Assembly (NCBI GenBank): GCA_914767715.1
Contig: OU612067.1
Coordinates: 15,939,001 to 16,003,000 of the forward strand
DNA: 64,000 nt
Direction of reading: 5' to 3'
From: Membranipora membranacea
Lineage: Eukaryota; Bryozoa; Gymnolaemata; Cheilostomatida; Membraniporidae
How positions within the stretch are numbered: the first letter of the stretch is position 1; each line of letters begins with the position of its first letter. A model generated the notes under the pieces. That model worked only from the letters and a program-made list of their open reading frames with translations, was not told the DNA's origin and did no database searches. The translations under genes were made by a program, and so were the position numbers. Below are positions 12,153 through 23,000 of the stretch, piece after piece.

Positions 12153-13680
12153 TAGCTGCCCCATATGGAAAACATACAGCACTAGGCAAAGTACTGATGC
12201 AAGATTTTTATAATCCCAGACACTCAGTTCTATCGAATCAACGTCCTAAAACCAATATCATGACATCAATTAATAACATAACCTCGACTTGAGAGGTTTA
12301 AACTTGGCATACAATTCGGTCAACAGCACAAAGACGATACAGCTCAGCAATACATAGTTTCACAGCGTAAACGCTCTGTCCCTTTTCGGTGTTGCTATGT
12401 GCTTGTTATTGTTGTTATGGTATTAGACAGGCAGGGTTAGCTAGGAGGTACTGATAATGTTGGCTAGTCAGGGTTTACAGGCTCCATTATCTGAGACACA
12501 TCCCTACTGTTACTTTCATTATACTGTGATTAGTAGTGACGCTTCTAACATCACTATCTAATCAGTGAAAGTGGTCATATAACCATGTTACAAAGTTTAG
12601 AAGTTTGTGATCCTTTTAGCTGAATACCCCATTACTCAGCCATTTGAACTAAGTACCGCATTACTCAGACCCATTGCTTATATAAAAGCTTGTTTTATTA
12701 TTGGTCAGATCTCAAATTCGACACACTCAATGACACATTCCAATGCAGTCAGACAATACTTATGAATTTAATGTGAACCATGTGAAACATAGTTTTTAAA
12801 AACAGACTTTTTGCAACATATTATTCTTTATTTTTAGATTTCTAAAACCTTATGTATGTTCACTGAATATAAGAGAATGACTAACTTTGTGTCAAAAGAC
12901 TCCATGTTAAGGTGTTATTGATCTAGACTTGAGAGGGGGCATTTCCAAAGTCCCCCCCTACTACTACTAAAAAGTCACTTGTTACTGGCTGCTCTGATAT
13001 CTAAATATTAACACTAAATGATATGAATAGCGTTGAACGTTCAATAGAATAGATCATTAGTTTTGAAACATCATTAAAAAATTTCTCCCTTCTAACTTCA
13101 TGTTTACATCCACCACTGTTGTTAAGTCTTGCTTAGTTCAGCATCCAATTGTTCACAACTTCCTCGTATATAGTAACCGATGACCTGGTAATTTTGATAT
13201 GCCCCTAAGAATCAATGATTTAGGAAGGTTTGATCTCCCCCTTATTTGATAGCTAGGAACAACATTAGTTTCCCCTTCACAGTAGGATTGCTAGTCACAA
13301 CTTCCTGAGTCTGAAAATTTATCCTGTATAGATTCAAAGACTGTGTCGAAGTAACTTTTTTAACAGCTTGAAAGACTCTGAGGAGTTTAACTTAAAAGTG
13401 GTCAATCTCTACTCAAGAGTAATGACGATCGATCATGAGCACTGCTACTGTCATAAAATCAGCAGCCTTTCACAATCGGCTGAAAGATCACTCTATTTAC
13501 TACAAGTTCTCAATTAAAATTAGTTGAGTTGTCTCCACCTGAGTAGAGGAAAGATAACTCCGAGAGAAAAACTCATCACTTTAACAAATTAATTATTATT
13601 ATCAAGAAATAAGCTCATTTTGAGATGTCAAAGATTAACTGTTTCTCGGTGAACAGATTTATATTCATATTCTTCTACAG

Positions 13681-13893
13681 CTAATCTGACCATCGAACAT
13701 CAGATAATCTGAAGCCTGAGGTCAGTGCAATATGCAAAGAGTGGTTATGTGCAGTTACAATCTTCTGAGCTTCAGTTGCAATTTCAGTAAGTAAAACACC
13801 TAGGGGTGGCTCTGTTATGTAGAAACTATATGTGTTGGTCCCACTTATGGCCGATAAATCAGGAATGTCATTAACCAAAGTTGGCCTTTTCAC
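13681..13893 (-). CDS. Small unrecognised open frame
   Basis: A 70-codon minus-strand frame with protein-like composition (PPLGVLLTEIATEAQKIV, then HNHSLHIALTSGF). I do not recognise a family and see no clear flanking exons. It may be a decayed exon or chance. Confidence 0.15.
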   Translation of the reverse strand: MKRPTLVNDIPDLSAISGTNTYSFYITEPPLGVLLTEIATEAQKIVTAHNHSLHIALTSGFRLSDVRWSD

Positions 13894-13930
13894 CTTGTTA
13901 CACCAATCTGATCATCTAAGGCTAGCACTA

Positions 13931-14195
13931 GAGTCAGGAGTAGTCTAATGTTTAATGGTACGGACTTGTGATCATTGAGATCCAGGCCAGGTTCGATTAC
14001 CGGCGCCGGCAGTCATTTCTGATTTGGTACTGGAACACCATTCATACTAGGCAGGTTCTTTTGCGATACACCCAACACACAATAAAAAGAACACCCTCTG
14101 CCTCTTCGATATAAAGAGTAGCCAGGTTTCTGGCAGGTATGATTATAGGGCTTGTCATGAGGACTATGGGTCACAGTTCCTGTGCTCAAGATATA
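13931..14195 (+). repeat. tRNA-derived SINE, full-length copy
   Basis: The head has RNA polymerase III promoter boxes: an A-box-like stretch around TTAATGGTACGGACTTG and a B box GGTTCGATTACC. The body carries CACCCTCTGCCTCTTCGA and AAAGAGTAGCC, and the tail CAGTTCCTGTGCTC. The same order is seen at 63471-63745, and partial copies lie at 4.6 and 42.0 kb. The head is too degenerate for a tRNA gene. Confidence 0.7.
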
Positions 14196-14876
14196 ATAAC
14201 AGCTGATTAATCACTGTTGCCAAGAAGTTTCTACAGACTCAGGTATGATGCACAAACTTCATCTTAGGAGATGTATACTCTTAGTCAGTCGGCCGATGCC
14301 TGATGTTTTATTTCACAATTTGTACTGCAGAAATTTGATTATGGAAAAATTGCGAAGCTATTCAAATAAATATTATAAGGAATCACGTCTCTTAAAAAAA
14401 TGGCGAAGTGAGTAAGTTTTACACTGCAAACCCAGCAGATGGAAAATAATTAAACATATATTAATGGGATACACAGGAATGTAAAAAGGTTCCAGTTTCA
14501 AAGTTTAAAATCAAAAGTAAGTAAAATATTTTTCATAATAAGAAGCATGGCTTCAACCTAGGAAAGAAACTCAACATCGCAGAAACTGGAATATAACCAA
14601 ATTTATTCGAGAATGAACAATTTATTGGTCGTTCTGTGCATGGTCTGCCATCCAGCTTATAACGAGGCAAATTACTACCTGAACAATGTGTATTGTCTGC
14701 CAAATATAGAATGTAAAATAATCCGCACTCATTCGGTGGGAAAACAAAAACACCACAATCCTAAACAGCAACTGCATGTTTGCTAACTGTAAATATATTC
14801 AACAGTTGTATCAATGTTGTAGTAGATTATGATTAGACAGGATTTGCAGGCAATAACTTCAGTGCAACATTCATTA

Positions 14877-14966
14877 CACAGCCAGCCCTTAGTAGCGTTT
14901 GACATAGCGATCATGGCCGGCGGCGGTCGCGATCGCCATCCCGAACGCTACTAAGGGCTGGCTGTG
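14877..14966. repeat. 90-bp palindrome with 23-bp perfect arms
   Basis: Arms 14877-14899 and 14944-14966 are exact reverse complements (core AGCCCTTAGTAGCG). The centre is unusually GC-rich with CGATC and GCCGGC motifs, against an AT-rich background. Probably the remnant of a tiny MITE; no target-site duplication is clear. Confidence 0.75.
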
Positions 14967-15305
14967 ATCCAATGTAGATCGGAGACGGAGTACTGTTACT
15001 TGTATCGAGGTCAAAGCAACCGGCTTTGAATCAGGCCCAGAATATGAACCAGGACCATACACCTCTTTTCAGGGCATAAAAGCAAGGGCCATCAAGATTA
15101 TTTAATGTGGCCCCACAACTACCAATGCACGAATGCACACATCATATATTAAGCCTTCAGAAGCGTTGTCAGCAGTAAATTCTTACATTTTACGGTACCA
15201 TACAGTGACGAGGAAGTGTTCAGTTGGCCTTCTTGTCAGGGGGAGGACAAATCCTGATATAAATACCAAATACTAAGAATTACAATAAAAAAAAATATTT
15301 GGTTT

Positions 15306-15430
15306 TTAGTTGGCTGATGATCCATACAGATCATTATCCACCAGTTCCACCACATTCTTATCACTATCACTTTGCTCGGATGTTACAACTCCTCTTTCAT
15401 ACCCACTGTCTTGGTCTTGTTCATTCACCC
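15306..15430 (-). CDS. Candidate last exon of gene D (DNDLY tail), frame not resolved
   Basis: Follows an acceptor (TTGTAG) on the minus strand and ends in a stop. One frame gives an acidic tail ending ELVDNDLYGSSAN, matching the DNDLY-type motifs of the gene B tail. That frame has a TGA two bases inside the acceptor, and it needs a phase-1 donor, whereas the preceding gene D exon ends in phase 2. Either an intermediate exon is missed, a weaker internal acceptor is used, or the gene is decaying. Confidence 0.4.
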
Positions 15431-15600
15431 TACAACATATATAATAACAAAAACATCAAAATAGTAAACTGTATTTATAGCAAGAGAATTAACATGCAGC
15501 GCAATATTATATCTGCAGATTCAAGTCTAAAAGAAACAAACATGTATCAAAAACCTTATGCAGAGCATGTCACATATTACAACATGTGACATGATGTGGT

Positions 15601-15836
15601 GAGCGCACCGCAGCACACCGCAACACACCACAGCACATCGCAGCACACCGCAGCACACCGCAGCACACCGCAGCACACCGCAGAACACCGAAGCACACCG
15701 CAGCACACCGCAGCACACCGCAGCACACCGCAGCACACCGCAGCACACCCCAGCACACCGCAGCACACGGCAGCACACCCCAGCACACGGCCGCACACCG
15801 CAGCACACCGCCGCACACCGCAGCACACCCAGCAAA
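15601..15836. repeat. Minisatellite, 10-bp unit GCAGCACACC
   Basis: About 23 copies with scattered substitutions lie between two gene D tail exons. Because 10 is not a multiple of three, all frames stay open on one strand and give repetitive Cys-rich or His-rich pseudo-ORFs; these are not genes. Confidence 0.95.
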
Positions 15837-15998
15837 CCGGGGGATGGTGCAAAGTTTATTCTTGTCCAATTCATAAATAGGTATGTCAGTAAACCCACAT
15901 ATCAACTGTGTCGCTGTGCAACCTGATGACTGGAGATCAAACTTTGCAGACTACCAGCAATGAATCTATGCAACACATCGATATGGATTGGAAGTCAC

Positions 15999-18026
15999 TC
16001 ACTTTTGATTTTGGGATGGATCTGTGACTTCATAAGCAAGCTGATAATCATTACCGTCACTGTCGTTCTGATAAGAGTACTCCGTTAGATTAGAGTCTTG
16101 AGGAGGAGAGGAGTTATTGTGTCTCCTTGTCTTTCTAATAATAAAGAGAATAATAAAATGAGTGAGTAGTTCATTGATTACAACAACTTTAATTTTCAAC
16201 TTGTAATTTCTCTGGCGCAGAAAGATGAAGTGACCCAATAAGTTTTCAAACATGATATGTATGGTTTTACGAAATGTTTTAAAAATTCCTGAAATCAATA
16301 TTTACCTTTTCTTTATGATGATAAAAGAGACAACTGCAACGATGATCAACACGAGGACAGCTGCACCTGCAACCAGACCAATAGTGAGAGGTTTTCCCTT
16401 GTCAGTACCTGTAAGCCAACAGAGCATCAAAGGTTTAGAAGTAGTACAAATATAGACGATAAAGAGAAGCGACCCCCCCCCTCCGATACACTCACCTTTG
16501 GTACCAAAGCTATGCAATTGTAATGTTATACTACCCACAATGCATTTGTAGCCTGGATTTCCCAAACAGATCATTTCACCTTTATATCAAAACAAAACAG
16601 AATTTTGAGCAAAGTCAACAGTAAATTTATCGAGCTTATCTTTGCCAAACACCTATGATTTAGTTAGCATACATGTTGATATTGAGCCGCATGAAACACC
16701 AATAAAACTATTGGGGACGACTCTTGTAAGGGTATACAGGTCACCTCTTCTACGGTATGAGATTTGTCAAGTCAGCGACTACTCTCACACAGCAAACTGA
16801 AGAACAGTTTTTTATAAGACGACACCGATTAAACAACTCTTGCTCCCTGCTGTGTCCATATGATCTTTTTCTTTGTCTATGAGATTTATATGAATGCATA
16901 TTCAACACCTACCTTTCAATGCCGAAGAGTTTCCATTTAGTTGACTTTCTAATGTTTGTGTGGTCGTAGCTGTTGTTGTTGTAGTTGGTGTTGTAGTTGT
17001 GGTTGTAGTTGTAGTTGTAGTTGTAGTTGTAGTTGTAGTTGTAGTTGTAGATGTGGTCGGGATTGGAATCACTACAAAAGAGCTCCATTTTTATTAGTAT
17101 CTATTGCCTTGAGCTTCCATAGCTGGACTTCAACAGCGCCAGGGCCAGCAGCATATTAGGCTTATTTTCAAAGCAAATCTGGGCTAAGCATGCTTCAGAA
17201 ATCAGAATGTAAGTTGTAGCAAAATCTTTGGACATGATAAAAGTTTGGCTAAACTTTATCACACATATTCTTTCATAGATTATCTATCCATCAGTTGACA
17301 TCCCATCATAGCCTAGCTTGAATCCATTGTCTCTGGTCCCAGGTTTACCGTTGGTAACAAACTTGAATTTTACTTGATTTTGTTTGACGGTTAAGGTGAT
17401 GTCTTGTCCAAGTGGAGGGGATCTATCTGGGTCACTGCAAAACTTCGCACTAGATACCTGTTTATCAATATTGAGAATTGAGATGACACTCAAGCCTGAT
17501 ATTTGAAGATAGTCTTTTTCACAGCAACAGACACCAGCAATATGGTACAGCTCAAAGTCGCTGAAGTTGATGACGACTCGCTGGCCCGCTTTCAAACCCA
17601 ACAAAGTTATTGATGCGTCAATGTTGTTGGCATAGTTTTCATTACCGTAGCTCAAATGGCTGATAAGGTTACCTTGAGGGAAAAAATTACCGTTGATTCT
17701 TCCATTTCTGTTGCCACCCAGATATATGTGTGTATCTGTAAATGCAAGGGAAACAAAATAACAGGCATTAACCAACCGATAAGTGTATCTTCGATGTGAT
17801 AAATCATTAACCGTGCCACGCGGCTACCAATAAAGTAGCCACATGACAAGGCTAATAAACACCGTTCCTGAAACCTGACATGGAATATTGAGTAAGCTTG
17901 ACGCTGCCATATAAAACATCCTTGATGTAGGGTAACTAGTCTAGAAGTCTTAGCTGCTGCCTGTGTTTGGCTATGCAGAGCAGACGCAATGACCAGCTTG
18001 AAGACAATGTATGAAAAGCTACTCAT
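15999..18026 (-). CDS. Gene D: CUB receptor with Thr stalk, TM and tyrosine tail; damaged donor after CUB
   Basis: Paralogue of gene E. Exons: signal peptide starting at 18026 (MSSFSYIVFKLVIASALHS; 3' border unresolved), CUB domain 17735-17304, Thr-rich stalk 17071-16913 (beginning VIPIPTTS), membrane helix 16408-16306 (IGLVAGAAVLVLIIVAVV), and tail 16134-16003 (NLTEYSYQND, DYQLAYEV). The CUB exon has GGNRNGRING, DYLQISG and DNGFKLGYDG landmarks. Where gene E has the donor GAAG|GTAAGT, gene D reads GATG|GGATGT, so the canonical donor is lost. Reading on, the frame stops at 17284 (MSTDG then stop), which would give a secreted CUB protein. The tail exon can end at TGA 15999-16001 or splice at AAAA|GTGAGT. 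So it is either a membrane receptor with a cryptic donor, a soluble form, or a young pseudogene. Confidence 0.6.
16964..17051 (-). repeat. Coding trinucleotide/hexanucleotide repeat for the Thr stalk
   Basis: (GTTGTA)n-like repeat on the plus strand, read on the minus strand as runs of ACA/ACT threonine codons. It encodes a mucin-like stalk next to the membrane, and its length is likely polymorphic. The gene E stalk at the same position is Thr-rich but not a pure repeat. Confidence 0.85.
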
Positions 18027-20064
18027 CCTGGAACTAACGTTCTCACAACCAATTTAATATATTATATACGATCCAATATTGCTGTCTGATGCTCTCCATC
18101 TACTCTACTTTCGGCTCTATGTACGTTCACATTTGTTTACACTTGTCAGCGCAATGAGTGATGAGTGATGATTTGTTTTGAAACCAATCGCTAACTTCAA
18201 TCACATGCCCTTTTCTTTGTAGTCATGTTCATTTATACATGTTATTACAAGATAGCTATAGACTGAGCTAACACTTAATTACAAACTTACTTCCTCTTCG
18301 GATTTGAGTCAGGGCATAATTCATAAATTTGTGAATTTCAACAAAGGCTTATATGTAACTTCCCTTTACATCCAGAGTTCAGTTCAAACGCATGGTAGGG
18401 GGAGAGCCAATCAAAATAACAAATGAACGTTTCCGATCATAATTTTAATTTGACTGTGCTGCGCTCATATTGCCAGAGGCCCTTTTCCCCAATCTACTAA
18501 TACTGCTTATCCAATTATATATGATTACTATTTATCTTGACTCCACAGTTCCTTTTTTGGGAGGGAAACCTCCTTTTCGAATCCAGATAAAGTGTTATCA
18601 AATATGCCTGCATTAGGAGTTGCCCCTCCAATTCGCCGGTGGGCCCACTGTAGAATGCGAATAAAAATAGAACTAACATCAATTTGATCAAACTTGAGCT
18701 GCTTTGAATCAAAACAAGAACAGACTGAAATCATCAAAACAGGGTCGAAACTCCCTCACAGATCACAGCTCATTTGACCCTGTAAACAAATACTCTGGTA
18801 ACAATGTTGAGTAAACAACACTCTTGTCATACTGGAATACTTATTTTGTGATGTCATAGCAGAGCGAAAATGTCAATTTAATTAACCTGGTTTGTTTTCC
18901 ATTTTCTCATTTTGCTTTGACCGAATAACTGCCTTGATTAGTGTTTTAATGGTCACAAGGTAATCTCAGTAATGGCAACATATCTTCTATTACTGGAAGT
19001 AAAATAGTGATTTTTTTTCAGGCGTCAGCAACTGAAATATGGCAATAATTTTTTTTGTTGTAAAACATTTTCATCAAATGTAAATTATGCCGATAGAGTT
19101 AAAAAATTTATAACATGAAGCAATGACAGCAGAAGATATGCCAAAATAATAGCGCATATGTTTTTCTGATGCACAAACCCTTTCTGGCCACTGATCCATA
19201 AATAATGTAGATCAGTGCCTAGGCCAAGCAATGTCAAAGTAAAATTTTGACCTCAAAAATGTAATCTGGGTTGTCTGTCAGTCTTTCAACAGATAAATAA
19301 AACATTTCATTTTGATTTACCGATGTAAAACTTAATATGTTACGGACCTGTAATCAGGTGAAAGCTGTAATACGGGAACCACAAACACCCCTGAAATGTG
19401 TCATAACCTGTTTTAAAAAAATAATGGCCAGGTAAAAATAGTAAAGGAGTGCTAGGCAAAGAAAGGTACATAAAAAGGAAATAATTTTAACATCGAATTG
19501 TGATAAATATCAATTTTATTTGACTGTCAAGTCACTTGGACATTTGAGACCATGTACAACAAAAACAAATGTTGATATAAATTAAGTAAATTTGTTAAAC
19601 ATATTGTTGCCATTGAAAGTTTTGTTCTATTAAGTAGTGATGGCATGGTTTATTGTCATTGGATAAAACTTCAATGTAAAGACAATTGCATTTGTATGTA
19701 TCGTATATTGTATTGTATCATTGGTGATAAAATCATTTGTTGGTTGAGCGCTCTGTTGTAAAAATAAATAAAGATATAAAATAAAAATCTAAAATGTCTA
19801 CTCAAATTATCCGTTTAAAAAGATATAGCTTGGTGTCTAAACCAGAACTTCCTCAGGTTCGTTCTGTGCTTAGGTAAAATAAAGCGTCCTTAAGGGTATT
19901 TGTCTAAAATCATAGGTGGATTGTTAAGATAAATAATTCGTAGGCATTTGGTTTTGAGTCGAGATAGGTGTACCAACTTACAAAATTGATTGTGGATATT
20001 TCACTAAGCAATGACTTTATGATGTGGTATCATCAAATCGATCCAAAAATTAATTCATTTTTCA
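18027..20064. other. Intergenic region between genes D and E
   Basis: No gene seen. About 18056-18420 is related to 26530-26850, so genes D and E share several hundred bases of upstream sequence (for example ACACTTGTCAGC followed by AATGAGTGATG, and CAGGGCAT(A/T)ATTCATAAA). That supports tandem duplication including the promoter. The remainder (18.4-20.0 kb) is AT-rich with nothing recognisable. Confidence 0.5.
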
Positions 20065-23000
20065 CTAGTTACTAAGAGATGTGTACAGATGATGATCATT
20101 TCCGTCTCCTTGCTTTACCATCTCATAGTCTTCCCCAACCGTCTGAATATTTCCACAAGTGTTCTCATATGTGACGGCTCGATCAGTGGAATGATTGACA
20201 GCTGGTTTGACTGGTGAGAGCTCCAATCCTACCTCCTCATAGTCAATAGGATTGTTTATTCCGCCTTTCAAAACAACCAAAATTACTTCATGTCACAACA
20301 AAATTTTAGCTCAATCAGGTTGTCGCATAACCTCGATTCCCAATAGAAGCCTGGTACAGTTTCCATGCTCAGAGAAGCCGTTGAAAACTGCTAACTGCCA
20401 ACTGGATTGCAAATTAACGACAACAGTTACCAGGATCAAAGTTCGAAGGCAGAAAATCAATCAACGAAGCACACTGGGGGAAGCAAATACTAACGCCTCA
20501 TGCCCTGCCCTTACGGATTTTTTATTACTGGTCTGCACCTGAACAAAACTGATCGTAGTTCAGATACAGTTGCAATCATGATTTGAGTTTAAAGTATCTA
20601 GGAAAGCAGAAAACAACCAGTGTTCATATCAAAGCTTTGCCATTGTGATGAAATGAAATTAATTTTTTTCGCACAAGGACATTATTGAATGCTGCAACCT
20701 AATATAAAACGCGAAAATCCAAGGTCTAGAAGGATCTTGAGTATGTTATCTCCCCTGTAACGGATTCACACTCAAAAGATGATCCACTTAAAGTATAACA
20801 GTAAGCCTAGCCCGGGCTTACCTAGGACAGTTACAAGGCTGCTCTACTTATGCTAGAAATTGTCATAAAAAAAGTATTTGATAACGGTAGCGTAGTCAAA
20901 GATATTTTAGTATTAACCTGTGACAGGGGAAATAACATACTGTGGACCATTCTAGACCCTGGATTTTGGCACTTTAAATTAGGTTACACCTTTCAATAAT
21001 GTCCTTCTACGAAAAAAATCTATTTTTTTGTTCATTGCAATGGCAAAACTTTGTTATGAATAGTACTTGTTTTTTTCTTTCCTAGACAATTCAAATCATC
21101 AGAGAAATGAGGCTTTTAACAAATTATAAATCAACTGAGGATCGATGTAATTACTAAATTCAACAGATTCAATTAGTCAGCAGTCATCAGTTGAGCAATC
21201 AAGGTACAGCTAAGATGAGTCTCCTGTTATACCAATATGGGCGCATGCAAATTTATTGTTAGAAAAATGTCACCTGTTGTTCCAGCATTGCCCTCTCCTA
21301 CGTTTACTGCTGAAAGCTCTGTTTTTGATGGAGCCCTAAAGCAAAACAAATATACATAAATACCACTCGGCATCTATGTGCAATGAACCAAAAGCTTATT
21401 ACCGACAGAGGTGATAAATGATTAAGTTAAATGACCAAATTCCAAGGGGATCAAAGTGGTTAAAAGTAGTTAAAATGTCTGTCTCTGTACGAAAACTGAG
21501 AAAGAACAGTGCCTTAAGGCTTATGCTAAGATCTAAAATGGTGATTAAAAGGAAGATGCAGGACAAGAAGTCTGGTTCTAAACTACCACAATAACTAGAC
21601 ACAGGAGCATTGAAAGACCAGAATAAGAGCGAGCAACTAAAAAAGATATGGATGTCAAACTAGAACACTTGGATTCAATAGATGGTGATATGGAACAGAG
21701 ATGGGAAACTTTGTATTCAACTACAAGTCAAGTGCTTGTGAAGCAGGGCTGAATACATCAGGACTGGTTTGACGAGCACGATGTGTCACTGCAGTAGTTG
21801 ATTGAGGAGAGAGACAAGGCGAGGCAGGCTTCCTTTCAGTGTAACACCAGATCAAAGAGAAAGACTTACTCAAATCTCAAATCTCAAATCTCGAAACAGA
21901 ACAACTACAAAGTTAGTGAGAGATCTGCTATTTGCTGATGATAGCACTCTGGTAGCTGATGACTCTGATGGCATCCAAACTCTAGTTGACAGATTTGCTG
22001 ATGCTGCAAGGATGTTTAGTCTCAAAATCAACATTAAGAAGACTGAGTGCCTCTATCCACCCCCAAAGTTCCTGAGCGAAGTATCTTTACCAAGCAATGT
22101 AAATTTCATCGGAGAGCCGTTGGAACAGTGTAAAACTTTTGTAAGTACCTGATAACTAATACTTTAATGTGCAATTTTATATTATGCTGTTTTACCACTT
22201 TTAGCTGTTAATGCCTTACTTTTCTAATTTATTTCAGATTATTATAGATTTTCATATTTTAAAGTTTTAGATTTTACATATTCAAATGTTTTATTTAGAT
22301 TTTCATTTCATTTTAATGGTTATTTATCCCAATTATCAAGCGAAGCTGAGTAGAAAATAAGAGAAAGATCAGTCAGTGCCGCAAATCTGGAGGACAAAAC
22401 AGTTAGGATGTTAAAATATCTCTATCTTAGGAGGAACGACAGTTTCACCTGAATAGGAATGTTCGAGAACTCTTTCAGAATGTTCGAGAACCTTTTAGAA
22501 AAATAGCAAGACCATTGTAAGCGGACACAAAGAAAATGTTGTAATAATGTCGACATTTAAGCGACTTCTAAGATCGAATAAGATAGAAAAAGAACGATAC
22601 CTACCTCCCTCTCCTCATTGCTGTGACTATATAAAGAGCTGCAGAAAATGCAAGCACGAGCTCATTTTTGAACAGCCTTGACGAAGGTTGTGTTATGTGC
22701 AATTTACTTGGATTAATTTTTATGGGGTAATTATTATTAAATATATGACTACTCCACATCAAGAACTTGGTGAAATTACTGAATTACTCAGAAACATATA
22801 TATTGAATTCCGGTCGAAGGGAGCGAGCAGCTTTCCGCCAGAGAAATTGACGAGGTAAGTTTATCATAATTGTGAAAACCCTTATGAATATTGCGTGGCA
22901 ATACTCAAGGTTGAAATTTGGTTGGTAAAATAATTATTATGAAGCTCCAGTTTAAGGCAAAGGTAAGTCCTTGGTTATATCGACGGATCATCGGTTATAA

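Larger units (their letters stand above)
12153..15305. other. Convergent intergenic region between genes B and D
   Basis: Mostly AT-rich with no supported gene. It contains a SINE (13.93-14.20 kb), a perfect palindrome (14.88-14.97 kb) and one minus-strand open frame. Confidence 0.4.

Noticed and set aside
13931-14010. Possible tRNA gene
   Set aside because: It has A and B boxes but no paired arms, and the same head begins a longer repeated SINE.
15570-15905. Overlapping long open frames rich in Cys/Val or His/Thr, on both strands
   Set aside because: They are translations of the 10-bp minisatellite; a unit not divisible by three with no stop in it opens all frames.
16956-17159. Plus-strand Cys/Ser-rich small protein
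   Set aside because: Antisense of the Thr-codon repeat in the gene D stalk exon.
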